64,000 nucleotides of DNA from Acetobacter sp. 46_36. Lineage in GTDB: Bacteria > Pseudomonadota > Alphaproteobacteria > RF32 > CAG-239. The stretch lies in assembly GCA_001917135.1 (NCBI GenBank), contig MNTT01000013.1, forward strand, positions 186,001 to 250,000, read 5' to 3'. This document shows positions 33,250 to 41,884 of this stretch, one piece after another. How positions within the stretch are numbered: position 1 is the first letter of the stretch; each line of letters opens with the position of its first letter. The translations under genes were made by a program, and so were the position numbers. The notes beneath the pieces are model-generated. The model made no database searches. It saw only the letters and a program-made list of their open reading frames with translations, and was not told the DNA's origin.

Positions 33250-33355
33250 ATATGTTTACGTCGAAGCGCCGCGCGAGCCGATAACGTGCCACCGGCACAT
33301 GAAGACGTTTTTGGATATGGCGAAGTGTCTGGAAATGTACAAGGCGAAGTATTAG
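33113..33355 (+). CDS. Rz1-like outer-membrane lipoprotein, nested in the Rz gene
   Basis: 80 aa from the ATG at 33113, in the +1 frame relative to the Rz-like gene, starting inside it and ending 106 bases past it. A basic region (QQRRRRTR) is followed by a hydrophobic stretch and the lipobox LLLCGC, then a short mature part ARTEYVYVEAPREP with Pro. This is the standard Rz1 plan (o-spanin). A TTG at about 33198 could be an alternative start but would lose the basic n-region. The mature peptide of about 40 residues is typical in size. Confidence 0.65.
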   Translation: MKGRWTPISDCARLRKQQRRRRTRAVLTGIAFCLLILLLCGCARTEYVYVEAPREPITCHRHMKTFLDMAKCLEMYKAKY

Positions 33356-33412
33356 GGGCGGATATATCCGGAAATGGCCGTTTTGCCAGCGTTGGCGGCG
33401 GGATACAAAAAG

Positions 33413-33436
33413 AGCACACCATGAGGGAGGTGTGCT
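33413..33436 (+). terminator. hairpin after the spanin genes
   Basis: AGCACACC/GGTGTGCT perfect 8-bp stem with 8-base loop; the tail (TAACTTT) is only moderately T-rich. Confidence 0.4.
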
Positions 33437-33545
33437 TAACTTTAACCATATATACAAATAATAGAACTTTTGTTTAAAGTCAATAATTATTTGAGGCTGA
33501 TTTGAAAGAAATTTATATTGTTCATGCCGAAAGAATTTAAAAACA

Positions 33546-33574
33546 TTAAAACCCTTGACTTGCAAGGGTTTTAA
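33546..33574 (-). terminator. terminator of tRNA-Thr
   Basis: A perfect 12-bp inverted repeat (TTAAAACCCTTG / CAAGGGTTTTAA) with 5-base loop, immediately 3' of the tRNA on the minus strand; its T-rich arm suits either direction. Confidence 0.75.
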
Positions 33575-33576
33575 TC

Positions 33577-33652
<76 letters not shown>

Positions 33653-33711
33653 AACGGAAGTATATTTATCAGGTTAATTTGAAAATGCAAGTGTTTTTTT
33701 GCATGGTGGAT

Positions 33712-33741
33712 AAAAAAAATCCTGCCCGGCGAGGGGCAGGA
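33712..33741 (-). terminator. terminator for the 33824-35479 gene
   Basis: TCCTGCCC/GGGCAGGA stem, then eight T residues on the minus strand. Confidence 0.8.
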
Positions 33742-33823
33742 AAAAGAAGCGCGCCGGGGCTGCGGAAACAGCCGGGTACGGGGGCTGCCGCGATAGCGGG
33801 GCAGCAGGTGAAAGCGTCGCCGG

Positions 33824-35479
33824 TCAGGGCAGCGTTTCGAGCCAGGCGTCGGGAAGGGCAGGCGCCCATTCGGCGAGTTTTTCCAAATCTTCCTTCAGCA
33901 GAAAATCCGGTTTTTCCCCGCAGTGGCGGGCGGCGATGATTTCGACCGCTTCCCGGCGGACCTGCGGTTTCAGATCCGTGTCGCGCAACAGGGCGGGCAG
34001 CGATTTTTTCCAATCCAGAGAATGGGGCGAATCGGCATAAAAAACGACGAACGCCGTGCTGTCCGTTTCCCGGAAGCTGCCGCGGCTTCGGAACACGTTT
34101 TGTACGGGATCCCAGCCGCAGCGCCAAAGACCGGCTTTTTCCACGGCCCAGTGTTTGAATTCGGCAACTTCCACCATATCGGCAAATTCACCGCTGTTCA
34201 GCGCAACGGCACACAGGCAGCGATACAGCTGTTGACTGGACGCGTTGCAATCCTGAAGGACATGGCGGGCAAAGCCAAGCAGCGCGTTCCAGTCTTCGGG
34301 GCGTTTCTGCGGCTGTGCAAGCAGGACGGCGGCCAGCTGCGGCAGTTCGTAATTTTCCCGCGGCAGCGCAACGTCGTACAACGCGGCGGCGATTTTGAGG
34401 TTCATTTGCGGGTCCTGCCGTTTTTCCGCCAGACGGCGGATGTCGCTGAAGACCGTGTCGGGCGAATGAACGACGATTTCGCGGTTTGTCCGCATTTCCA
34501 TGACATGCCGGGTTTCCGTAACCAAGTCGGCGCCGATAAGCTTCAGGAAAATGTTGAGGGCAACTCCGGGGCGAATCCTGTGCAGGCACCGGGACAAATC
34601 GCGGTAATCGGAGCTGTCGAGATTTTCCCGGCGGCGCACCAGTTCGGAAACGCCGTTGGCAAGCGCAATTTCGGCTGCGGCGCCCAAGGTGAGCTTTTCC
34701 GGCAGCAGCGTGTTATGGGCGGTACCCTGCGATGTTTTTCCGGCAGCTTCCGGCGATGTTTTTTCGGCGATACCCTGCGATGTTTTCCCGGCGGTACCCT
34801 GCGATGTTTTTCCGGCGGTTCCCTGCGGCGCTTTTCCGGCGGTTTCCTGCAGCGTTTCAAGAAGAGGCAGCAGATAACCGGTAATCGCGCGGAGATTGCG
34901 GGCAAAACCGTTTTTCAGCAGAAAGGCGGCAATGTTGCGCGCCGTGCCGGTGAAACCGAGCTTGGCCAGCACGGGGCTGTAGTCAGCGCCTTCGACAAGG
35001 AGCCCCAGCTTTTGCGCGGCGATATCCGGCCAGAGGCAGAGAAGCTCCAGCGCCTGCGGCGTTACCGGAGAGGCGTTTTTGGCTATCTCGCGTTTGAGTT
35101 TGGCAACGGCCTGACGGTACAGCGTGCGCTGTTGCGGCACTTGGGCATCCCGGGCGTATTTTTGCAGCCCGACGCCCAAATAAGCCTCGGCCAGAAGCGA
35201 GAGAGGCGCCAGCCGCCGGTCCTGCCAAAAGGCAATGATGTGCGGGAGGGCTTTCAGATTTTCCGGCTTGGCCAGAGCGGCCATAAACGCGCCGAGAAAA
35301 TGTTCGGGCGAACCGAGACGCAAGTCCGGCTCTTCCGGCAAAATCGGCGCAATGTCTTCCACGTCCGAAACAAAAACGAAATTGGCGGAGCTGACTTTTC
35401 CCGCCATGACGGCATCGGCGTATCCGCTGTGCCGCTGATCCGCAAAGTAATACGGAATCTGAATAGTTGGCAAATTCAT
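33824..35479 (-). CDS. unknown protein with central repeat linker, 551 aa
   Basis: Unrecognised, soluble, mostly helical. The N-terminal ~210 residues and C-terminal ~300 residues look like two folded helical regions (for example RIRPGVALNIFLKLIGADLV and CLCAVALNSGEFADM). Between them, at about 213-252, lies a low-complexity linker of 6-9 residue repeats of the type QGTAGKTS. The DNA there is a ~21-27 bp minisatellite, so the linker is probably an expansion inserted between domains. Monocistronic, with a clear terminator. No function is proposed. Confidence 0.6.
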   Translation of the reverse strand: MNLPTIQIPYYFADQRHSGYADAVMAGKVSSANFVFVSDVEDIAPILPEEPDLRLGSPEHFLGAFMAALAKPENLKALPHIIAFWQDRRLAPLSLLAEAYLGVGLQKYARDAQVPQQRTLYRQAVAKLKREIAKNASPVTPQALELLCLWPDIAAQKLGLLVEGADYSPVLAKLGFTGTARNIAAFLLKNGFARNLRAITGYLLPLLETLQETAGKAPQGTAGKTSQGTAGKTSQGIAEKTSPEAAGKTSQGTAHNTLLPEKLTLGAAAEIALANGVSELVRRRENLDSSDYRDLSRCLHRIRPGVALNIFLKLIGADLVTETRHVMEMRTNREIVVHSPDTVFSDIRRLAEKRQDPQMNLKIAAALYDVALPRENYELPQLAAVLLAQPQKRPEDWNALLGFARHVLQDCNASSQQLYRCLCAVALNSGEFADMVEVAEFKHWAVEKAGLWRCGWDPVQNVFRSRGSFRETDSTAFVVFYADSPHSLDWKKSLPALLRDTDLKPQVRREAVEIIAARHCGEKPDFLLKEDLEKLAEWAPALPDAWLETLP

Positions 35480-35798
35480 AAATTAAAAAAATTAGCGTTA
35501 ATAATTGAGATTATAATACTGGAATTGGCGCGAGCATAGGCGGGGTTTGTCTTTTTGTCAATGTTTTTTTAAGGAGAGGGGGCGGGACGGCAGCGAGGGG
35601 CGGAGGGGGCAGCGAGGGACGACAGGGGGCAGAGGTGTACCGGGGCGGTAATGTGGCGGAGCGGGCAGCGAGGGGCGGGCAGCGAGGGGGCAGATGAGAG
35701 AGGTGTGGCGGGCGGGAATAAAAAAAGCCGGCGTTTTATTACGCCAGCCCGATAAGAAAAAACTAATCCGCAGCAACTAATTCGCGGAGCTTGAGCCG
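35480..35798. other. gene-free spacer
   Basis: GC-rich degenerate repeats (GGCAGCGAGGGGCGG, 35588-35690). It also holds a second copy of the last codons of the next gene: TTACGCCAGCCCGAT at 35739 and 35799, suggesting a small duplication around the yqgE 3' end. Confidence 0.55.
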
Positions 35799-36704
35799 TT
35801 ACGCCAGCCCGATATGCGGGATATAGCCGCCGAGGTTGATGCCGCTGGCTTTTTTCGCCTGTTCCCAACGGTCTTCAAAGCGGGTGTCGAAAATCAGCTT
35901 GGGGTCGCCGGGGACAATCAGCCATTCGTTATTGAAAATCTCCCATTCCAACTCGCCGCGTTTCCAGACGCAATGCCCCATGGCGATAATCTTTTTGTCG
36001 GGGCCTTCGCCGTCGAGGATATCCTGAAGGACGCCGAACGAACTGGAAATCGCGATTTCGCCCTGAACGCGGGCGTGCGGGTCGCTGTAAAAATACCCGT
36101 CGCTCGGAAACAGCACAAAGCCGTTGGCGGGGTTGACCGGGCCGCCCTGATAGAGGTCTTCGTAAACGCCGCGCACGTCTTTTTCGCCGCCGTCTTCATG
36201 GTTGCGGCATTCAACAACAGCCGAGCCGAAGAGGAGCTTGTTTATCATTATTCCTTTGACGCTTTCGGGCGAACTGTCAGTAATATAGATAACCGACTCT
36301 TTATACAGGTCGTTCTTGCCGGAGCCGATGTAAACGAGGCATTTGCCGGTCAGGGTGCTGTCGTCGGCGACGCGTTGTCCGCCGGATTTGGCGGCAAAAC
36401 GGTTTTGAGTGTCGGCATTGTTGCTTCTGGCGCTCAGGCGGGAGTTGTTGGTGCCGGCGTTGTTGCTCCTGGCGTTCGGACGGGGGCTGTTGGTACCGGT
36501 TCCATTGTTTTTTGCGCTCAGGCGGGAGCCGTCGGCAGTGCGTTGCCCGCCAAAGCTTCCGCGGCGGCGGTTTTCGGCTGCGGGTGCTTTGCGGCGGGAT
36601 TTGGATTTCGGTGCCGGTCGCTGCCCCCATTCCTCAAACATAAAAGATTCATCAAAATCGTCCAATTCTTCCAGTATTTCAAACCGTCTCTTTCTGTCCT
36701 TCAT
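35799..36704 (-). CDS. yqgE: YqgE/AlgH family protein with Asn/Arg-rich N-terminal region
   Basis: 301 aa against about 185 for the family. The C-terminal ~190 residues are a full YqgE/AlgH (DUF179) domain: CLVYIGSGKND in place of the usual start, SVKGIMINKLL, YQGGPVNPANGFVLFPS and AMGHCVWKRGELEWEI. The N-terminal ~110 residues are charged and then repetitive (SNNAGTNNSRLSAR-like 11-residue units), probably disordered. The start at 36704 is preferred over an ATG 66 bases upstream, though neither has a strong ribosome site. The cellular role of the family is poorly known. Confidence 0.8.
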   Translation of the reverse strand: MKDRKRRFEILEELDDFDESFMFEEWGQRPAPKSKSRRKAPAAENRRRGSFGGQRTADGSRLSAKNNGTGTNSPRPNARSNNAGTNNSRLSARSNNADTQNRFAAKSGGQRVADDSTLTGKCLVYIGSGKNDLYKESVIYITDSSPESVKGIMINKLLFGSAVVECRNHEDGGEKDVRGVYEDLYQGGPVNPANGFVLFPSDGYFYSDPHARVQGEIAISSSFGVLQDILDGEGPDKKIIAMGHCVWKRGELEWEIFNNEWLIVPGDPKLIFDTRFEDRWEQAKKASGINLGGYIPHIGLA

Positions 36705-36806
36705 CGTAATATGTGTCTTTCGTAAAAAAGTTTGTTGCTTTTTGGCTGGTCTGATATAATATCTTTTCATAGCTTAATATTGTTTTTAAATCAACAGTAA
36801 AATTTT

Positions 36807-39800
36807 ATGAAAAGGTTTGTTTGTTATATAGGGTGTGCGGCGCTGGTTTTCAAGCTGATGTACGGGGCAGCCTGGGCTGCCGGGGCGACGGCGGGAGATA
36901 CGGCAGCGCCGGAAAACGGCGGTGCGGCGGTGTCGGCGGAGACGGCTTCTGCTGCGGTGTCGGCGGTTCGGGATACGCTTCCGGTGTCGGCTGCTGCTGC
37001 GGTGTCGGCGGTTCGGGATACGCTTCCGGGGACGGCTGCTGCGGCAGGCGGCGAGAGCATTGTCTACCGGGTGCGCGACCTGACCGCGGCGGCAAGCGGC
37101 GGTGATGCGGGCAGCGGCGAAATGGGCGGCGGCGATACGGGCAGTGAGGGCGAAACGCCGGAGCCGATTATCCGGAGCGACAACGAACTGGCCAAACTGG
37201 CGCTGCTGCCGTTTATTGTCGACAAGGTTTTTGCAGGGGAGGCGCTTGACGGCGATTTAACCGGGTTTTTGAGCCGGGTATATCCGACGGCGGGCGAAGG
37301 AACGCTGAAAACGCTGGAAAGCGGAATCCGCTTTTTCGTCAGCTGGAAGCGCAAATACGACTATGCGGTGGCACGGCTGAAACATAATATCAAGGCGGCG
37401 GGAATTTTGCCGAAAGATGCGCCGATTGTGGCAGAGGACGGAGAATTTGCGCCGGAAGAGACAGACCTGCGCAAGCAGTCGGCGGCGGGGGAATATCAGG
37501 TGCGGTACCGTCCGTACAAGTATCTGGAATATGATCCCGGCGCATTGGGCGAGCCGGTGCGGCGGCGCGACAAGAACTATATCTCGCCGGAAGACCTGAA
37601 TACCGACGAAATGGTGCTGGCACTGCTGGAGCTGGATTTCGGCGGGTTCTGGCGCGCGCTGCGGAAGATGCCTTCATACAGCGACGGTGCGGGCGAAAAG
37701 CCGGTGGAAGCCGGCGGCGGCGTTAAGGCGAGGCTGCTGCTGGATACGGCGCGTCCGGGCGATAAGGAAACCATCCGCGGCGTGGCGGAAATTTATGTGC
37801 CGGACGGGATGTATGTCAGCGGCGATTTGCTTAATCCGGAAAACCGGGCGGCTTTTGTGCTGCGCGAGGACGGCGGCAGCGGTGGCAGCGCCACGGGCGG
37901 TATCAGTGGTACGGGCAATATGGGCAGTACCGGCGGCACGGGCGGTATCAGCGGCACGGGCAATATGGGCAGTACCGGCGGCACGGGCAATATGGGCAGC
38001 CGCAACATCAAATCTTTCCGCATGTATGCGCCGCTGGCGAACGGCGTGGAAAAGGGCGGGGTGGCCAGGCGCGTGCTTACCGGGCATATCCGTTTTCCGC
38101 TGGAGTTTACGCGGGCGGATACGGGGAAGGCGATGCATATTGCCGGGGATTTGCATTTCAAACTCTGCACGGCGGACGGAACCTGTCAGGCGGCGGCGAC
38201 ACATCACGGGCTGACGCTCCGGGCTTCGGACAAAGCGGAAGATTCCATACATTACAACTACGTTACGCAGGGGTTTGCGCATCTGCCGCCGGCAGAGAGC
38301 CGGCACGCGCGGGCGGAGAAGCTGGTTTATGACCGGGAAAAGGGAACGCTGACGGCGACGTTTGCCCTGTCGCGCAGGGTGAGCAATATGGCGGCAATGG
38401 CGGAAGACGCGGCCGGGACGAATTTTGTCAATCCCCGTTACGAGCTTGGCGACGGCTATGCCCGCGTTACATTTGACGTGCGGGCAGGAAAACGGGCGGG
38501 AGAAAAGGCGGGAGAAAAGGGGCGCAGCGCATTTGACGCACGGTCGGGCAGCGGAGAAAATGCGGGATACGGCGCGGCAGAGGCTGCTGTTGCGGGCGGC
38601 AGCGTTGCGGACGGCACCGGGAGGGATACGGAGCTGCCGTTGCAGGAGGTTGCGCTCAGCGCGTCGTTTGATGACAGCGAGGTGCTGCGGACGGTTATGA
38701 CAGTGGCAGCGGTGCCAGCGGCACAGGCAACAGGGGAAGTGGTGCCAGCGGCACGGGCAACGGAGACAGCGGCGGGAGAAGGTATCCGGGGGCGTAAGGC
38801 GCCGGGGACGGTTACTGAAATGACGGTCGTACCCCGGGCAGTGCCAGCGGCACGGGCAACAGGGGGCACTTTGTTTGCCTACGGGCTGCTGCTGAATCTG
38901 ATGCCGGGAATTTTCGGCTTGTTCCTGCGGTTGGCAAGGCAGCTGCGGGAGAGGGCGGAACGGCGGCGGATTTTCTGCCGGTATGCGGCGGGGGCAGCGC
39001 TGGGACTGGCACTGCTGGGCATCGGATACCGGGGGGCATATTTCGGCGCGCTGTATTATAACCCGTGGCTGGCGGCGGGAGCGGCGGCGGTGATTTTGCC
39101 GCTGTGGGCGGAAGCGCTCGGATATATGGATTTTGCTTTGTTCCGTCCGTTGAAAAAAATATTCAGGCGCGGCTGGCTGGCCGGGCTGTTTACGGTTCTG
39201 CTGGCGGCGGCGTTTCCGACGGTGCTGAAAGCGGAGGCGCTGAGCGGGCTGTTTGCGGACGGCGCGGAAATATGGAGCAGCGCGGCGGAGGGGAGTTTTG
39301 CCGCTGGTGCGGAATTTTTGAGAGGCACGGCGGGAAGTTTGGTACAGGCGGCGGGCGGTGTCTGGCTGGCGCCGGCATGGGCGGAGCTGACGGCGGGGCT
39401 GGGGTGCATCTGGCTTGGAATTATGGTGCTGCCGCTGGCAGTGCTGACAGCGGCGGAGCTGTGGGGGCAGAGAGCTGCGGCATGGCTGCGGGTGCCGGTG
39501 CTGCGGCGGTTTAACGCTTTTTATACCGGCGTATACGCGGCGGGGCTGCTTTGGCTGACGGCCGGTTGTTTCGGCGGCGCGGCGGCGCTGGGGCTGGCGG
39601 TCGGGCTGGTACTGCTGTTTGTGTTGTGGTATGCTTTTCCGCAGGCAGTGGCAGAAACAATTAAGCATACGCGTTCGGAAAAGAGAAGCTTGGAGCTGTT
39701 TAACCGGGTGCAGCGGCATTGGCTGTTTGCGGCGGCCGTGTGGTATCTGCTGGCGGCAGGCGGATTGGCGCTGGCCGGAGCGGGGGCAGGTACCGGAACG

Positions 39801-40232
39801 GGCATCGGTGTGGCTGAGAACAGCGAGACGGACGTCGATATGGCTGAGAACAGCGGGACGGACGTCGATATGGCTGAGAACAGCGAGACGGGCGTCGGTA
39901 TGGTTGAGAACGGCGAGACGGACGTCGGTATGGCTGAAAAAGGCAACGCGGCGGTGCCGGTACTGGTGAGCATTGAAGCGCCGTATTCGCCGCTGTCGGT
40001 ATATAACCGTCTGGCGTTACGGGAGCTGCAGAAGGCGGGGCTGCGCGTGGTGCGGATTAATGCCGGGGAAATGAATGTTCCGGGGGCGGCCTGGCCGTGG
40101 TTTGCCGCATACGGGAAGTTTTATGCGCCGCTCACAGTCCTGTTTACAGACCGGCATAAGAACGGCATGGTGCTGCCGGAGCGGCTGGACCGGGTGGATT
40201 TTGACAAGGCGCTGGCCGGCTGGCGGGAATGA
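36807..40232 (+). CDS. DsbD/ScsB-like membrane protein lacking core redox cysteines
   Basis: 1141 aa. Signal peptide (1-25), Gly/Ala/Ser-rich linker (26-110), then a large periplasmic region that ends in a DsbD-alpha-like domain with Cys454 and Cys460 (LCTADGTC, five residues between, as in DsbD). Eight or so membrane helices follow (about 690-1030). The DsbD motif LNLMPC reads LNLMPG (Gly701) and the second membrane Cys motif is not found. The C-terminal thioredoxin-like domain (about 1048-1141) has APYSPLS where WCxxC is expected. Several minisatellite inserts (GGTGNMGST, ENSETDVDMA) lie in the linkers. It probably cannot pass electrons like DsbD; a structural or binding role is possible. 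Confidence 0.6.
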   Translation: MKRFVCYIGCAALVFKLMYGAAWAAGATAGDTAAPENGGAAVSAETASAAVSAVRDTLPVSAAAAVSAVRDTLPGTAAAAGGESIVYRVRDLTAAASGGDAGSGEMGGGDTGSEGETPEPIIRSDNELAKLALLPFIVDKVFAGEALDGDLTGFLSRVYPTAGEGTLKTLESGIRFFVSWKRKYDYAVARLKHNIKAAGILPKDAPIVAEDGEFAPEETDLRKQSAAGEYQVRYRPYKYLEYDPGALGEPVRRRDKNYISPEDLNTDEMVLALLELDFGGFWRALRKMPSYSDGAGEKPVEAGGGVKARLLLDTARPGDKETIRGVAEIYVPDGMYVSGDLLNPENRAAFVLREDGGSGGSATGGISGTGNMGSTGGTGGISGTGNMGSTGGTGNMGSRNIKSFRMYAPLANGVEKGGVARRVLTGHIRFPLEFTRADTGKAMHIAGDLHFKLCTADGTCQAAATHHGLTLRASDKAEDSIHYNYVTQGFAHLPPAESRHARAEKLVYDREKGTLTATFALSRRVSNMAAMAEDAAGTNFVNPRYELGDGYARVTFDVRAGKRAGEKAGEKGRSAFDARSGSGENAGYGAAEAAVAGGSVADGTGRDTELPLQEVALSASFDDSEVLRTVMTVAAVPAAQATGEVVPAARATETAAGEGIRGRKAPGTVTEMTVVPRAVPAARATGGTLFAYGLLLNLMPGIFGLFLRLARQLRERAERRRIFCRYAAGAALGLALLGIGYRGAYFGALYYNPWLAAGAAAVILPLWAEALGYMDFALFRPLKKIFRRGWLAGLFTVLLAAAFPTVLKAEALSGLFADGAEIWSSAAEGSFAAGAEFLRGTAGSLVQAAGGVWLAPAWAELTAGLGCIWLGIMVLPLAVLTAAELWGQRAAAWLRVPVLRRFNAFYTGVYAAGLLWLTAGCFGGAAALGLAVGLVLLFVLWYAFPQAVAETIKHTRSEKRSLELFNRVQRHWLFAAAVWYLLAAGGLALAGAGAGTGTGIGVAENSETDVDMAENSGTDVDMAENSETGVGMVENGETDVGMAEKGNAAVPVLVSIEAPYSPLSVYNRLALRELQKAGLRVVRINAGEMNVPGAAWPWFAAYGKFYAPLTVLFTDRHKNGMVLPERLDRVDFDKALAGWRE

Positions 40233-40254
40233 AAAAAGCGGAAGCCGGGACGGG

Positions 40255-40395
40255 CCGGAAGGCACCCGGGGCCGGAGATGACGGTGCACAGGCACCCGGG
40301 GCCGGAGATGGAGATGACGGTGCACAGGCACCCGGGGCCGGAGATGACGGTGCACAGGCACCCGGGGCCGGAGATGGAGATGACGGTGCACAGGC
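40255..40395. repeat. tandem repeat around GCACAGGCACCCGGGGCCGG
   Basis: Four units of 33-39 bp (27-33 bp core plus an optional GGAGAT) in the 205-bp gap before hydF. Confidence 0.85.
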
Positions 40396-40437
40396 AACTG
40401 GCGGCGAGAAAACAATTTTAACGAAAGGACGACGACT

Positions 40438-41724
40438 ATGGGAACAGAACTGAATACAAACGTACCGGCGGGGATGCGGCTGACGGTGGCGATTATCGGC
40501 AACCGCAACGCGGGAAAGTCGACGCTTTTGAACCGCATCGTCGGGCAGGAGGTGTCGATTGTTTCCGACGAACCGGGGACGACGACCGACGCGGTGGCGA
40601 AAGCGTATGAGCTGATACCGGTCGGGCCGGTCAGCTTTTATGACACGGCGGGTCTGGACGACGAAGGCGAGCTCGGGCGGCAGCGCGTGCAGGCGGCAAA
40701 GAAAATCCTGCGCCGCGCGGATATGGTACTGTTGGTTATCGGCAGGGACGGCCTTACGAAAGAAAACGAAACACAGCTTTCCAAACTGGTGGAGAAGCGC
40801 ATTCCGTTTATTCCGGTTTTTAATTTCTGCGACGAGCGGCAACTTGGCAAATTTGACCGGGCGGTGATGCAGCTTTATGACGGGGTGGCAGTTTCGGCAA
40901 AGACCGGCGAGGGCATCGACGCGTTGAAACGGCGTATGGCCGAGGTGCTGGAACCGCTGGCGCACGAGCCGCCGCTGGCAGCGGACCTGATTAAGCCGAA
41001 AGACCTGGTGATGCTGGTGGTGCCGATTGACCTGGCGGCGCCGAAAGGGCGGCTGATACTGCCGCAGGTGCAGGTTTTGCGCGAAGTGCTGGATGCCGGA
41101 GCGATGGCGCTGACGGTTAAGGAAAGCGAAGTTACGGATATGCTGCGGGGGCTGGCGGCAAAACCGGCGCTGGTCATTACCGACAGCCAGGCGGTCAGGG
41201 AAGTGGCGGCTGCGGTGCCGGAAGACATCAGGCTGACGACGTTTTCGACCCTGTTTGCGCGCTATAAAGGCGATTTCGCGGCGCAGCTGGCAGGCGCGGC
41301 AGCGATTGACACGCTCAAAGACGGCGACAGGGTGCTGATTGCGGAAGGGTGTTCGCACCATGTTACCTGCGACGATATCGGGCGGGTCAAAATTCCGAAC
41401 TGGATGAAAAAATATACCGGCAGGGAACTGAAGTTCGAGTGGACGCAGGGCGCGGATTTTCCCGATAATCTGGAAGATTACGCGCTGGTGGTGCACTGCG
41501 GCGGCTGTATGCTGAACCGCGCGGAAGTGCGGCGGCGGATTAACGAATGCGCACGGCAGGGCGTTAAGGTTACCAACTACGGCATCGTGATTTCCAAAAT
41601 GCAGGGCGTGCTGGAACGCGTGGTTAAAGGGATTGCCGATGCCGGCGCCACGGGCAGTGTCAGCGACACGGGCAGTATCAGCGATACGGGCAGTATCAGC
41701 GATACGGGCGAAGAGAGCGACTAG
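40438..41724 (+). CDS. hydF: [FeFe]-hydrogenase maturation GTPase HydF
   Basis: 428 aa. N-terminal Era-like GTPase: P-loop GNRNAGKST (residues 21-29), switch EPGTTTD, DTAGLDDEGELG. The C-terminal part has the [4Fe-4S] ligand pattern Cys305-x-His307 ... His353-Cys354-x-x-Cys357, matching the HydF signature CxHx(44-53)HCxxC. It is the scaffold that assembles the H-cluster subsite with HydE and HydG, which are not in the window. The last 20 residues are a DTGSIS repeat encoded by a small minisatellite. The ribosome site is AAAGGACG. It implies hydrogen metabolism in this organism. Confidence 0.95.
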   Translation: MGTELNTNVPAGMRLTVAIIGNRNAGKSTLLNRIVGQEVSIVSDEPGTTTDAVAKAYELIPVGPVSFYDTAGLDDEGELGRQRVQAAKKILRRADMVLLVIGRDGLTKENETQLSKLVEKRIPFIPVFNFCDERQLGKFDRAVMQLYDGVAVSAKTGEGIDALKRRMAEVLEPLAHEPPLAADLIKPKDLVMLVVPIDLAAPKGRLILPQVQVLREVLDAGAMALTVKESEVTDMLRGLAAKPALVITDSQAVREVAAAVPEDIRLTTFSTLFARYKGDFAAQLAGAAAIDTLKDGDRVLIAEGCSHHVTCDDIGRVKIPNWMKKYTGRELKFEWTQGADFPDNLEDYALVVHCGGCMLNRAEVRRRINECARQGVKVTNYGIVISKMQGVLERVVKGIADAGATGSVSDTGSISDTGSISDTGEESD

Positions 41725-41832
41725 AGCAGCGCACGGGTATGGCGGCGCCATGGGCAGTGCTGTACTACGGGCGTGTGGGCGGCGACGGCTGCGGCTGGAG
41801 GAAGCATGGCCGTGCTGTGTTGCTGGTATAAA

Positions 41833-41866
41833 AAAAGCGGTTGCTCCATAAAGGAACAGCCGCTTT
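41833..41866 (+). terminator. bidirectional terminator between hydF and 41885
   Basis: AAGCGG.TG.TCC / GGA.CA.CCGCTT stem with small bulges, flanked by an A run on the left and TTTT on the right. Confidence 0.7.
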
Positions 41867-41884
41867 TCGGTTTAAAGACGTTTC

